A program made the translations under genes and the position numbers. Of a DNA stretch of 64,000 nucleotides, positions 33,132-45,798 are shown piece by piece. The DNA lies in contig NC_057789.1 of assembly GCF_014905175.1 (NCBI RefSeq), forward strand, positions 9,362,001 to 9,426,000, read 5' to 3'. Numbering within the stretch: position 1 is the stretch's first letter; each line of letters starts with the position of its first letter. Source of the stretch: Aphidius gifuensis. Its lineage: Eukaryota; Arthropoda; Insecta; Hymenoptera; Braconidae. The notes below the pieces were generated by a model that saw only the letters and a list, made by a program, of their open reading frames with translations, was not told the origin of the DNA and ran no database searches.

Positions 33132-34763
33132 ATGAATAATATTAATATTCTGGGTATATTATTAATAATACAAGCATCATGTGTTTTTTCAAAGACAACT
33201 TATTGTTACACTACTGTTACGGGATCCAACAGAAATTGTGAGTTAGGTGATTGGACAGTATTTCGAGAAAAAGATTCAATTTTTAAAACGTATTCAGATA
33301 AAATTGAAATCACAAATAAAAAAGTTAACATCTTACAAAATAACGCATTTGAAAATATATCATCATCTGCACCAATTGAAACTTTACAACTTAATTTTGC
33401 TGCTGATGTTGAAATGCATATTGAACCACTTGTTTTTTCAAATTTTCAAAAATTGAAAAATTTGGAAATTAATTCAGCCTCAGTTTTATTACACCCAGAT
33501 AGTTTTTATGGTCTAGATGATTTAAAATATTTGAAAATACAATTAGCCAATGAAACGAGACTATATTTCAATGATATTTTAACCAAACATTTAAATTTAC
33601 AAAAACTAGAATTTTTAAATCATGAAGATATTGATATTTGCAATTTAATAAATGAAAATAATCCTGTAAAAATATTACAACTTCAATATACTGGTAGTTC
33701 AATGACAATACTAACTCGTCAATCATTAATGTGTTTAAGAAATCTTCAACATCTTATAATTGCTGAGAGTAATTTAACTTTTATTGCACCTGGTACATTT
33801 GGTGTTTTAAAAAAATTAAAAACAGTGTCATTAATATCAAATGCTAAACTGACTTACATACCTGCAAATATATTTAATCTTAGAAGTTTGGATATTATTA
33901 ATTTGAGTAATAATTCAATAAAAATAATTGATAATGGAGCATTTACAATTGAAAATAAAAAATTATCATTACTCAATTTGAGTTACAATTCATTGGAATT
34001 TATTGGAGAAGGTATTTTTAAAAATATTGAATGTAGTGTTATTGATTTTACACAAAGTGGTATTCTCTACGTAGATGATGAAGCATTCAATGAATCACAT
34101 ATTGATGTACTTTATTTTTTTAAAAATTTATTTGTTGATAAAAATACTTTAAGTTGGGGTATTGACTATCAAACAACTAGGATCTATTTTGATCATAACA
34201 CTTTTGATGTAGCGATGGGTCCTATTGAAAATAATAACAGCAATCATTATTCAATGAATATGAAAAAATCCACAGACATTTGTTACTTGAGTGAATATAA
34301 TTATTTTAAAATTTGTAAAACATCTGCTTTGAAGACATTAAATTCAGTCAGATCACTTGTTGATATATGGGAACCCAAGACACTTCATATTAACGACAAT
34401 GAAATTACATCAATCGATAATAATGCATTTAATAATTTAAAAATAACAACCTTAATAATTAGATCTACAGCAGAAAATTTTAATCTCAATGCAGACTCAT
34501 TTGCAGGATTGCCGAATCTCAAAGTTTTAAAACTTGAAACTAAACCAATTTTATTTACAACATCATTTTTCCATCATTTTGAATCATTAATATCACTTGA
34601 AATATCAACAACTCAATTTTCGGAATCAAACAACATGCGTACTTGTGAATTATTATCTAATATTACAAGTTTACAAAGTTTTTCAATTGTTCATCATAAA
34701 TTATTAAATAAACGAGATTTTCTCTATGAGTTTTTCAATCAAGTAGAGTTCATACAACTATGA
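33132..34763 (+). CDS. Secreted leucine-rich-repeat protein
   Basis: Single exon, 543 aa. Signal peptide MNNINILGILLIIQASCVFS, a Cys-containing N-terminal cap (YCYTTVTGSNRNCELGDW), then irregular LRRs across most of the protein (for example LQHLIIAESNLTFIAPGTF, LDIINLSNNSIKIIDNGAF, LSLLNLSYNSLEFIGEGIF, LKVLKLETKPILF). There is no transmembrane segment or TIR domain, so it is an extracellular or secreted LRR protein. Its repeats are much more diverged than those of the LRR gene at 58007-60490. Secreted LRR proteins occur in insect immunity and development, and, from memory, have been reported in venoms of aphid parasitoids; a venom role here is speculation. Confidence 0.85.
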   Translation: MNNINILGILLIIQASCVFSKTTYCYTTVTGSNRNCELGDWTVFREKDSIFKTYSDKIEITNKKVNILQNNAFENISSSAPIETLQLNFAADVEMHIEPLVFSNFQKLKNLEINSASVLLHPDSFYGLDDLKYLKIQLANETRLYFNDILTKHLNLQKLEFLNHEDIDICNLINENNPVKILQLQYTGSSMTILTRQSLMCLRNLQHLIIAESNLTFIAPGTFGVLKKLKTVSLISNAKLTYIPANIFNLRSLDIINLSNNSIKIIDNGAFTIENKKLSLLNLSYNSLEFIGEGIFKNIECSVIDFTQSGILYVDDEAFNESHIDVLYFFKNLFVDKNTLSWGIDYQTTRIYFDHNTFDVAMGPIENNNSNHYSMNMKKSTDICYLSEYNYFKICKTSALKTLNSVRSLVDIWEPKTLHINDNEITSIDNNAFNNLKITTLIIRSTAENFNLNADSFAGLPNLKVLKLETKPILFTTSFFHHFESLISLEISTTQFSESNNMRTCELLSNITSLQSFSIVHHKLLNKRDFLYEFFNQVEFIQL

Positions 34764-35265
34764 TTCTTTTTTTATAGATCGTTATATATATTAAAACATT
34801 ATAATATTTAAACAGTGAAACGTGTTATTTTTATTAATTTTAGTAGTATGTGTTATTCAAAACAAAATGAATGAATTATAGCAGAATAAATATACGACAA
34901 AAACATACAGTTTATACGTTGATGCAATAAAAAAAAATTTCTAGATTAAATAATGATGGATTTTAGTTGAAGTTCAATTATGAGATAGTAAACATGTTAT
35001 TTAACAATAATAAAATATTTTATTATTTAAAATTTAAATATCATTCGACTGTAATAAAAAAAATGACTTGAATAAAATTTTTAATATCTTTTAATTTGTC
35101 GTTTAGAAAAATTTTAAAAAATAAAAATTATTAAATATAAATTGTAATTATAATGGCGAAAATATTGCCATATTCGTTTTCTCATAAAACACTCGGTTCG
35201 AAAAATAATATTTTACCATATAATTGCGTTGTCAATCTGGATTTTCGTGGTTTACCAAAAACATC
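34764..35265. repeat. LRR 3' flank, with IR 3'-flank fragment
   Basis: From about 34940 to 35100 the sequence resembles the IR 3' flanks ('gatggattttagttgaagttcaa', 'taaaatttaaatatcatt', 'aaaatgacttgaataaaat'), the same stretch found after IR copies 2 and 3. The LRR gene therefore shares downstream sequence with the IR repeat unit, suggesting it inserted into or recombined with an IR locus. Confidence 0.5.
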
Positions 35266-35689
35266 CCCGGGAAAAAATATTGTACGTGGAATTGTATATA
35301 ATAACATATAATTGTATGCGATTATGATTGTATACAATAACATGTTAAAATTGAGTGCATGTTATTGTATGTTATAATTGACCCGATAGTTTCGCATGTT
35401 ATTGCATACAATTGTATCCATACAATGATATACAATTGTATGCAATAACATGCGAAACTATCGGGTCAATTATAACATACAATAACATGCACTCAATTTT
35501 AACGTATTATTGTATACAATCATAATCGCATACAATTATATGTTATAACATACAATATTTTTTCCCGGAATATGATTATATACAAAAATTTTTTTAATTA
35601 AAAAAAAAATTATATTATTTATTGTTATTACATTTTTATAAATCTATTGTCTCGTATTTGCTACCTATCATGGAAAAAACCTAAATCTA

Positions 35690-35785
35690 TATTTTTGTTG
35701 CCTTTACCGGGACTCGAACCTTTAATGCTCTAATTACTAAACGCACATCTTTACCCACGCGGCTATCGAACGCATATAATCTCAA
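35690..35785 (-). repeat. tRNA-like (SINE or tRNA relic) sequence
   Basis: On the minus strand an A-box-like stretch (tagccgcgtgggtaaaga) is followed about 35 bp later by a B-box-like ggttcgagtcccgg. The T-stem does not pair properly and the acceptor arm is absent, so this is not a functional tRNA. It resembles the Pol III promoter of a SINE or a decayed tRNA lying inside the palindromic element. Confidence 0.3.
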
Positions 35786-36527
35786 AGTGTTTTTTGTAAA
35801 CTTATAGAACAAGTTGGCCGAGATAAATTAAATTTGTGATAACAATAAATAATTTCTTTTTTAATTGAAAAAATTTTAAAATATCTTTTTACGTCTTAAG
35901 TCATACTAACATTGCTTCTATTCTACAAAATAAAGTCTTGAAAAAATAAAATAAAGTTTTGATGTTTATTTATTATTGTAATATAAGTTGATATTATTGC
36001 ATATAATCACATTTCGTATTATACATGTATTAAAACGGATGTATGATCTTGAATAGAAATGAAATAAAATTATATGAATATATATTATCATATATAAATA
36101 TACGATATTATAAAATATCAAACAATAATATACATTAAGGACTCCACCTGAAAACCAGAATAATATAAAATTATATATTATTATATATAATAAAATGTTA
36201 TAACATACAATAACATTGACATGAGATTTTTCCTAAAATTAGAATCATATGTAATTATATGTTATTGTATATTATTGTATAATTTAATATACAATAATAT
36301 CAATATAAGATTTTGCATAAAATCAGTCATATAAAATCATATGATACTATTCAGAATTATATGTTATAACATACAATAACATTGACATAAGATATTGCAT
36401 AAAACCAGAGTAATATACAATTATATAGCATTGAATACAATTGTATATTATAACATACAATTACATAGTGATAAGATTTTCCATAAAACCATTTATATAA
36501 AATTATATGTTGTTACTTTTAATTATA

Positions 36528-37602
36528 CACTGAGAGAAATTTTAACTAAAAATTAAAATCATGGTTGGATAGAAATTACTATAGTACTTTGTAATTTTTG
36601 TTTTAATTCTGGGACTGGCCGCGAGAGTCGGAATTCTACAATAAAATTATGTAAAATGTCAAAAAATTGTTGGGTTACTTCAAGCCTCTATACATCGTTA
36701 TCTATTGCAGATGACATGGGGTTGAGTGAAGTTTATTATTGAAAATTCAATTCTAAACAATTTATAATGAATTACTTTTTTTGATTAATCTCTTAGATAA
36801 TGAGTTATGAGTTAATTAAAATAAAGACATACATGTTTTGTGAAAACAATAAAAATTATTATATGGTTGAATAAAAAATACTGCACAATTTAATAAATAT
36901 TCTTATATATATAATAAAAATTATCATGTAGACATATAAAAGTTAGCATAGACTTAAATATTTTTTACTATATAGCTTTGTAAAAATTCTGTTTGTGGGA
37001 CGAAATAACACAAAGATGGCCGACCGATTGAACAAATGATTGAACTGTCATGTAATTTCAAGCATTTCTACAGCCTTATCTGTTGAAGCTAGGTATGGGG
37101 TTAAGCGAGGTTTATTGTTGGTTATTTATTTCTAAACAATTTATCAAGAATAACTTTTTTCTATTTAACAATTAGTTTTCGAGTTTTGAGCGTGTAAACA
37201 GAAAAGAAAAAATGTTGGCGGGAATTGATTGCTATTCTCCGTGAATCTAGCACAAACTGCCCAACTTAACACAAAAAATGTCCAACTTTTAAATAAGATT
37301 TGTAATAAAATTTAGTAAATTCTAAAACCGGTAGTGGGTAAATTCTCAGTCTGCTAGATTTTACTTGTGAGTGTCGTGAATTTAGTCATTTTTTTAAACA
37401 GAAATTACAATAAAATTGTGTAAATTTTATGGCTTAGTAGTGTATATAGTCAATGGCCAGATTTTTTACATAATTTTATTGTAAAAATTATCTATCAATA
37501 TGCGAATAATTCTTATAAATGACGGGGGAACGCAGTTTTTACTATTTATTTTGTATTTTTTTCTTTTACGTTTGTAATTCTTAGTTAATATTTCTCTCAG
37601 TG
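36528..37602. mobile_element. CACTGAGAGAAAT-type MITE nested in the palindromic array
   Basis: 1,075 bp with ends cactgagagaaat and atttctctcagtg, TA on both sides (36526-36527 and 37603-37604). Removing it rejoins 'aattata' with 'tgttataacatacaataac', which is how other units of the array read. The interior is partly self-similar ('acttcaagc...ctctat' near 36675 and 'atttcaagcatttctac' near 37057). No convincing ORF. Confidence 0.8.
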
Positions 37603-39084
37603 TATGTTATAACATACAATAACATTGACATGAGATTTTTCCTAAAATTAGAATCATATGTAATTATATGTTATTGTATATTATTGTATAATTTATTATA
37701 CAATAATATCGACATAAGATATTGCATGAAACCAGAGTAATATGCAATTATATCGCATTATAAACAATTTTGTATTATAACATACAATTACATAGTTATA
37801 AGATTTTCCATAAAACCATTTATATAAAATTATATGTTGTCACTTCTAATTATATGATATATCATACAATAACATTGACATGAGATTTTACATTGAATTA
37901 GAATCATATGTAATTATATGTTATTGTATATTATTGTATAATTTAATATACAATAATATCGACATAAGATTTTGTATAAAAGCTGTCATATCAAATCATA
38001 TGATACTACTTGGAATTATATGTTATAACATACAATAACATCGACATAAAATGTTGCATAAAACCAGAGTTATATGCAATTATATCGCATTATATACAAT
38101 TGTAGATTATAACACACAATTACATAGTGATAAGATTTTGTATAAAACCAGTCATATAACATTATATGTTGCTACTTCTCATTATATGTTATAACATACA
38201 ATAACATTGACATAAGATATTGCATAAAAACAAGAGTTATATATAATTATACGGAATTATATACAATTGTATATTATACCATACAACAACACGGACATGA
38301 GATTTTGCATAGAACCAGAGTCATATGTAATGATATGTTATCGTTTATAGTTGTATATAATAATATACAATAACATCGACATAACATTTTGCGTAATACT
38401 AGTCATATATAATTATATGATACTACTTAACATTATATGTTATATCATACAATAACATTGACATAAAATATTGCATAAAACCAGAGTCATATAAAATTAC
38501 ATGTTATCATATTCAATTGTATATTAAAACATGCAATAATATGGACATAAGGTCTTGCAAAAAACTAGAGTCATATGAAATTTTATGTTTCCATATATAA
38601 TCGTATATTATCACATACAATTGCATATAATAATACGCACGTATGATTCTGTATGAAAATAAAGCCATATACAATTATATGTTATTTATTATTAAATACT
38701 ACAATCATATGTGAACGTATGTTATCGAATCTTATTTTACATATGGAATTGTATAAAATAACATACAATTATATACGATAGTATACAATAATATGCAATT
38801 ATATGTTATTATATACAATTCCACGTACAATATTTTTTCCCGGGTCAGTTGATTTTTTTCATCAAGGGGTAATGATTAACCATCGAATTAATTCTAGAAT
38901 TAATGTGAGTTTATTTTTCACAAATTAATATTTATTATCTAGAAATTGTCTTTGCAAATTATATAATTAGTCATACTTTACGATAGTTTGTCTAATTGTA
39001 TATAAATATATCTATCTTGTATTTTTGTCTTTTTTTTTTAATTTTGAATAAAAATAAAACAAACTGACATAATTTATGATAATT

Positions 39085-40345
39085 TTAATTTTCTTTATTA
39101 TTTTTACTTATACAAATTTTCAAAATAAACAAGTGAACAATATTTTCATGAATCATATTTTTTTTTTCAAATTGAATATTTTAGATTTTTAGATTTAGAG
39201 ATATTTTATTACATAAAAAAAAAATAATAATGATCAAGTAAGTTCACATAAACGTAAAAAAAATTCTTGATCTGGAATGAATAAAAAAAAATATATCATT
39301 ATTTAATTTTGATATAAAGTTAAGGAAAAAAAAACTATCTTTCATTTAATTTTAGGCAACTTGTTGAGCTAGTCTATCAAGTCTCAAAGAAATGATTCTT
39401 AATGAACTAAATAATTAAGTTTTTAAACTTAGTTAATAATCTTTACTAACCAACACTTTTTTCAACAATATTTTTTTTGGAAATTTTTTAATTTTTTTAA
39501 TGATTTTCATGTGATACATCACCATTTACAACAACTTCATCCTTAATAATACCAACTGGTGCTGGTTTTTCAGTAATTACTTTAGTTTTCTGAATAAATT
39601 GTTTTTTTTTTATTAATTGTATCATTTTCATATGTTGGTACAACAGATGGTACTTGTTGTTTTTGTTGTTGTTGATTCAATAAAGGACTATCTTCATGAA
39701 TTAAACCATTAATAGCCGTTCAATATTTGGATGAATTTGTTGTTGCTGTTGTTGGTGTTGGTGTTGGTGGTGGTGGTGGTGGTGGTGAATAATAAACATG
39801 TCTAATATTAGGCTGTTGACAACACACCAGATGGAACATATGAATCTTCTTTAATTTTTTCGAATAATTTGGAATGACTTGAACTTGTTTCAGATGGATT
39901 CATAGCTATAATTAGTTATTGGTAATAAATCTTGTAGAACATTTGATACTGAAAGAGCATCAGGTTTCAAATCATATGTCTTAATAAATTGTTTATCTGA
40001 TTCTAAAATGATTTTTCCTTTTTTTTGTTCTTCCTAAGCAAATGTTCTTTATCACTTGATTTATCACCAGTTTTATCATCAGATAATTCAATCAATTTTT
40101 GTTGTTTTTCATTTGATTGTAAAAAATTTTTTTTTGTTTTTAATAATTTGAGCTGGGTGAACTATTGCAGTGCTGGTGATGATGATCAAGTGATTTATCA
40201 ATAATTAATGGTTCTTCTTTGTCATCACTGTTGTAATAATATTGAAAAGCTGAATATAGCAATGAATTGAATTAATACGTGGTTCGATAATACCAATGAT
40301 TTTTTCACTAACACGTAACGTACTATTTTTGTTTTAGACATGTGG
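39085..40345 (-). pseudogene. Decayed copy A of an unidentified coding sequence
   Basis: Minus-strand reading from ATG near 40340 gives protein-like text broken by frameshifts: ...VSEKI, a His-rich stretch, KQFIKTYDLKPDALSVSNV, LQDLLPITN, then Gln/Thr-rich low complexity and EKPAPVGI near the end. The same sequence, including its 3' flank, occurs at 48898-49640. I do not recognise the parent gene. This copy lies just downstream of the helicase stop. Confidence 0.6.
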
Positions 40346-40521
40346 TTTATCAAGTTAAACTATTTCAGCATTTTATTACATCCAATAGAATCATTATATC
40401 TATTAATGTTATTATTATGATTATGATTATTATTATTTAATGTAAGCATTTAAGCATTTAATGATTTAATAGATAATATTTGATTATTTAAAAAAAAAAA
40501 AAGAACTCATTGATTGATCAA

Positions 40522-43500
40522 TTAATTAATTGATAATTTTAATTTAAGTTCATTTATGCAATTATTAATATTATCCTCGAATAATTTTTTAAAGTATTGT
40601 GGTGCAATGTTATAAAGATCTTTCGGTTCAATATTTGTAATATTATTCAAGGTATAATATGTATCGTTATTGTTTTTCCAACAATTATCATAAATTATCC
40701 AATCAAAATTTTTATTTAAACAAGCACTATTTTTATTCAATTGCATTTTCTCATTTGAATTATCTTGTATACTATTATATGTATTATTATCATTACACCA
40801 ACTATCTTTTACAGCAACTTGCATGAAATAACCTTCCATTAATGACTTTTTTATCATCAAATTATGATTATTATCATTATTTATTGATGTATTTTTATTT
40901 GAATTTAAATTTAAATTTTTGCCTTTTTCTATTAAATCGTTATTTATTTTTTTTGCATTGTCTAATGACTCTTGAGTAAAACCATTGTTTCTACACCATT
41001 TGCTGCGTTCAATATCATTATCTATTTTTGTATATGTATTAAAAATTGATAATAATTTTAAAAAATCATCATCTCTATCTAATGATAATTGTTTGCTTGA
41101 AAATAATAAAACACAGATGTTTGCTGTAAGCATGGAAATAATTTTTGTTATTGAAATATGGCAATTATAATCATATGATTTAATTAATATTTTAGCCATA
41201 TTCGGGCTCAATGGAATTTTTAAAATGAGTTTTCCAAGATTAGTTATTTGTTTTTGATTATCTATAGCTCCATAGTATAATAATGTTTCCAATGTTTTAT
41301 TTAATTTTTCTGGGTGTATTAGATTGGGTAATGGAAATCCATATATATCCTCACAAAAATTTGTTATTTTTAACACTGAATTTTCCAAATTTTCACAATC
41401 AACAGCACACGTTGTATTTTCATCCATTTTATAATAAACTTCTTTCGAATAAATGCGAAAACAGACACCTTCACATGTGCGTCCTGCAAGACTCATTCTT
41501 TGGTTTGAACATGCTTTAGATATCAGCTTCAATATTAATATGTTTGTGCCATTTATATAATTGTAGTATGGTTCTTTAACTAAACCACTGTCGATCACAA
41601 AACCAATATTATCAATTGTTATTGATGTTTCTGCAATATTTGTTGATAGAATTATTTTTCTTTCTTTTTTCGTTTGATAAATTTTTTTTTGTTCATCATC
41701 GGATAAAGAACTATGTAATTTCATAATTATTGTATCTTTATTTTTCAAATTTTCAATTAAATTTTCAACTCTATCAAGTTCTTCTTTACCAGGCAAAAAT
41801 ACAAGAATATTGTTATTACTATTGTTAATCATTATATTTTGACAGATATGGTTTATTTTATCTGCAACTGTTTCTAATATAGCCCGCAAATTATTAATTG
41901 ATTTTGTGTAATGAACATCTGCTTTAAACATTGCTTCAGGTGCAGTGATTACTGGTGGATAATTAAAAACTTCATTAAATGTATTAATATTTAATGTCGC
42001 ACTCATAATAATAATTTTTAAATTTTTATTATTTTTTAATATACTTTTTAATAATCCAATTAAAATATCAGTTTCAGTTGATTGTTCATGTGCCTCATCA
42101 ATTATTATCGTACCATATTTTGTTAAATTAACATCACTCATCATTTCATTTAATAATACATCATTTGTCATATATAAAATTTTGGTACATTGTTCTTTAT
42201 ATTTTGAATCAAAACGTGTTTTATAACCAACTTCATTTCCTAATTGAAAATTTTTTTCTGTAGCAACTCTTGCTGCAAGTGATGTTATTGCTATGCTTCG
42301 AGGTTGTGAGCAAACAATTATTTTTGTGAGATCATGATGACTGCACCACTGAGGAATCTGGGTTGATTTGCCAGAGCCTGTTCCTCCAGTAATTATGATG
42401 CAATTATTTTCACTGTATTTTATAATGAAATTATTATAACATTCATTTATTGGTAAATTATTCTTTAAAGTCATACGATTTTCTGATAATATTTTTTTTT
42501 GTTTTATATTATCAGTTTCTATTTTTTTCATTTTTTTAAAAATACCATATGTTTTATAATCTCCACGTTCCATTATATTATTTATAAAATATTCCGTAAT
42601 TTTAATATTTTTCTCTTTACCAATGAATATAAATTCTGTCGAATCTTCGTTAATACTTTCTATATCAATAAAAAATAATTTTATAAATTCTTTCCTTGTC
42701 TGGTTACCTTTATCTTTTAATTTTTTTGATAACCCAATATTCACATTTATTATTTTTTCTGTTTTCACTGAATTATCATGATTTATATCATAATTACTCA
42801 AGTAATTAATGTAATCAAGAAATAATTGTTTTTGTTCATCTGTTATTTCTTCAAAAGTACTATTATTTTCTGGTAAATTTAAATAAGTATTTTTTATGGC
42901 ATCTCTTTTTAATTTTATTTCTTCTAAGATTTCTTGTTGCTCGTATAACTTTTTTAATATAAATTTTGCACTATTATCTAATTTAAATAATAATTCAGTC
43001 ATATTAATAATTACAATAGGTGGTAACTCCAATAAAATAGTATTGTTCTCGAAATTTCTTTGTCTTTCTAATGCTTTTGACCTTTCAAATGATTTAAATT
43101 TTTCGATTTTTAAATTCAAATTATCATCACTGTAATTAATATGTGACAGCTTACCTTGAGATTTTTCCAATAATTCTTTCAAGGTATCAAAATGGTTCAT
43201 GTTATTTAGAATAAAAAAATAATCACAAGATGAAACAATGTGATTTTTGTGACACAATGGACAATTCCCTCTTTCAATAAAACTATGAGGAGTATAATTT
43301 ACTTTTCTATTTTCATCTTTTATGTACAAAACAACATTATCCATTGAATTAATTTCTTGATACCTTGGATTTGAATTATGTAAACCAATAATTGGAATCA
43401 TTTTATCACCACATAAATGATTATTCATGTTGGAACTTGTTATATAATATTGATAACTTGATAACGAATCATACGTAAAATCATATAACTGTATATATCG

Positions 43501-44307
43501 TTTGGCATTGTCCGTCCATGATTCAAGAAGAAAATATTTATTTTCTTTAAACATAAATTTAACAATATGTCGTGTCATAAATTTTTTATCTGATAAATGA
43601 CAAATCCAATCATTTTCCATGTCAAAATGTAAAAGGATTGGTTGATCATAATATATAATTGGATAATAATGTATTATAACGAAATGGCGTGCATATTCCA
43701 TCAAATTTTGATATGAAAAACTTGAACAATTATTTGGACAATATAATGGTAATAATTTTGAATTATCATCTGTGTTCAATTGATTGATTTTATTTTCCCT
43801 ATCAATTTTGTTCATGGATTTCCTTGAATGTGAAGTTATTTTTGATGGTTTTTTAATTTTTTCATTTATCACTGATTCATCAACACAGTATATCATTGTT
43901 GCTTCATATCCATATATTTTATAAACATTTGATGAATTTTCAATCCAATTTATTTCATCATTGATTCCATAAAATGATGAATAAATGCCAATACTTTTAT
44001 TATTATTTTTACTATTGGTTTTATCATTAGTGTTTTTGTGCCATGAATCATTGATTTTATGATTATATGGACAATTTATCTCAATATAGCATATTCCACA
44101 GTTTTTTAATGCTGGACATGATTTATTTATTTTATATGGTAACAATCGATGTTCGAGACCACTCACTGTTTGATTTATTGACGATGATGATGATGATGAT
44201 GGTACTTGATCTTGTTGTGATCCAGATGCTGTTGGGTCTGTGATATCATCATCACAACGTCTTCTTTTAATTAAAATGACGTCGTCATTTAATTCTGTAT
44301 TTTGAAG

Positions 44308-44343
<36 letters not shown>

Positions 44344-44559
44344 ATTATTATATTAGTATTATTAATAATATAATCTAAATTATTTACCTTGGCTACCAGG
44401 AGACTTATGTTTTAATGAATTTTGTTGGTTCATCATTGGATGTTGTTGATTGATTATTCCAAAACTAGGTGCTGATAATAATTTGTTTTCATCAAAAATA
44501 TTCCGTCCCCGTCCACGACCACGACTACAAAGATCAAGCATTTCATTATCAAATGACAT
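40522..44559 (-). CDS. DEAH-box RNA helicase with N-terminal zinc-finger-like region
   Basis: Two exons, 44559-44388 and 44294-40522, in frame, 1314 aa; the intron contains an AAT repeat. The N-terminus has RGRGRGR and a basic KRRR patch. Near residues 115-135 is a Cys/His cluster (CPALKNCGICYIEINCPYNH) like a CCCH finger, and further Cys/His pairs follow. Helicase core: motif I GGTGSGKST (Lys 700), DEAH at 790-793, SAT, STNIAETSITIDN (motif V), and motif VI reading QRMSLAGR where the family has QRxGRAGR, so one conserved arginine is Leu 993. HA2 and OB-fold (WIIYDNCW, DLYNIAPQYFKKL) close the protein. DEAH/RHA helicases remodel RNA or RNPs; the specific orthologue is not clear. Confidence 0.85.
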
Positions 44560-45239
44560 TATATTTTATTTAATTGTTGAAAAAAAGTATTAATTTTTCA
44601 TTGAATAAAAAATATATAGGTTAGAAATGAATAGAGAAAAAAAAAAATTCGCGTGCCTCGTGGACAGATTTTTTTTATTGTTATTTTGGCGTCCCAATTA
44701 TATCTAATTAGATTAATAAATTTAAATTTGAATGTTTTTAAAAATAATAAAATAAATATTAATAATCATTTATAAAAACAGTTAATCAATATTGCTTACC
44801 AAATAGATTTTGCTTAATAAACATATAGGTTATAAACAATTAATAAGCTGGATTGAGCTGGATAAATTCCCTTGATATATAATTTTGAACACGGATCAAA
44901 AATCAAGATGAACAACTGGGTGAACTCAGAACTGGGTGTTGCCAACTCGTCACTTGTCAGACCTGTGGAGTAGGGATGTGCGATAGTCACCGATATATTT
45001 AATGGCCGATATTATATCGATATATTATCGCCGATATTTTTTGACCCCGATATATTGATATCCGATATTTTATCAAACAAATATCGGGTATCATATATTT
45101 TTTTCAGAAAATACTGTTGTTACCGACATAAATTTTTTTTTATTATGATTATTAAAAATCGTTTAAAACAAACAAAATAACATTCGTTGTATGAATAAAT
45201 GTCTAAAGAATTATTGATGTAGTTATTTCGGGAAAAAAT
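44560..45239. other. Helicase upstream region, then 'cgatat' repeat
   Basis: 44560-44960 would hold the helicase promoter; nothing diagnostic seen. From about 44975 to 45100 there is a dense run of cgatat/atatcg words after 'gggatgtgcgatagtcacc', of the kind seen in hAT-derived MITEs, but no complete terminal repeat could be paired. Confidence 0.35.
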
Positions 45240-45420
45240 TAATGTTGCTTACCACCTACTTTCTTTGCTCACATTAATTCCTTGACTGCTGCTTTTCCTT
45301 GGTTTTTATTTATTTATTTCACAAATAAAATTATTATAATTTATTTTAATAAATTAGAAAACCAAGGACAAGCAGTAGCTAAGAAAAAGATGTAGCTAAG
45401 GAATTAATGTAGCCCAAAAA
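45240..45420. repeat. Foldback repeat (ccttggtttt type)
   Basis: 'acattaattccttgactgct' near 45271 and 'ccttggtttt' pair with 'aaaaccaagga' near 45360 and 'ggaattaatgt' near 45400 in reverse complement: arms of about 50 bp around an AT loop. A related foldback sits at about 61990-62110 ('agcaactgcttgtctttagac' with its mirror). Confidence 0.55.
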
Positions 45421-45794
45421 ATTATTTATTTATATTTATTTATTTATTTATTTTTTATTTATTTATTTATTTATAGACCCAGTAGCCACAGGAGCCATTG
45501 AAGGGCCAAGAGTAAAATTGCAATTGCAATTTAACTGAATGTTACATATATTAATACATATAATAAATTACAATATAATGAAAAAGTTACATAGTTGCAT
45601 AAATTCATAGTTGCATAGTTGCTTAATTAAATAGTTACATAGTTGCTAAATTACTATTTTACAACAATATTTATACAACAATATTTATATTTATATTTAT
45701 ATTTATACAGTAACAATTTAGGCCTGGAAGCCAGCGTACCAGTTGTAGTTTACTATATACATTAATCGTTGAATTTATCTGAACATAAGCAATC
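45421..45794. other. TTTA-rich run and retroelement-like tail
   Basis: A (TTTA)n run at 45421-45475 is followed by 'gacccagtagccacaggagcc' and 'gaagggccaagagtaaaatt', a composition seen in 3' tails of non-LTR elements. This is a weak resemblance only. Several 'catagttgca' repeats follow near 45590-45640. Confidence 0.25.
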
Positions 45795-45798
45795 TTAA

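Larger units (their letters stand above)
35266..38844. mobile_element. Palindromic AT-rich element with CCCGGGAAAAAAT ends
   Basis: Both ends read cccgggaaaaaatattgtac inward, and TC flanks each side (35264-35265 and 38845-38846). The first 303 bp (35266-35568) form an almost complete palindrome centred near 35417. The rest is an array of roughly 100-bp units built from 'cataaaaccagagtcatat', 'attatatgttat' and 'acatacaataacattgacat', with many local inverted repeats. It contains a nested MITE at 36528-37602. No ORF. The ends are shared with the otherwise different element at 48229-48630. Confidence 0.75.

Noticed and set aside
35690..35785. Functional tRNA gene
   Set aside because: A- and B-box-like words are present, but the T stem does not pair and no acceptor stem can be drawn; kept only as a tRNA-like relic.
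44304..44345. (AAT)n run as coding poly-Asn of the helicase
   Set aside because: The frame is closed further upstream; a clean gt...ag intron from 44387 to 44295 joins an RG-rich first exon in frame, so the run is intronic.
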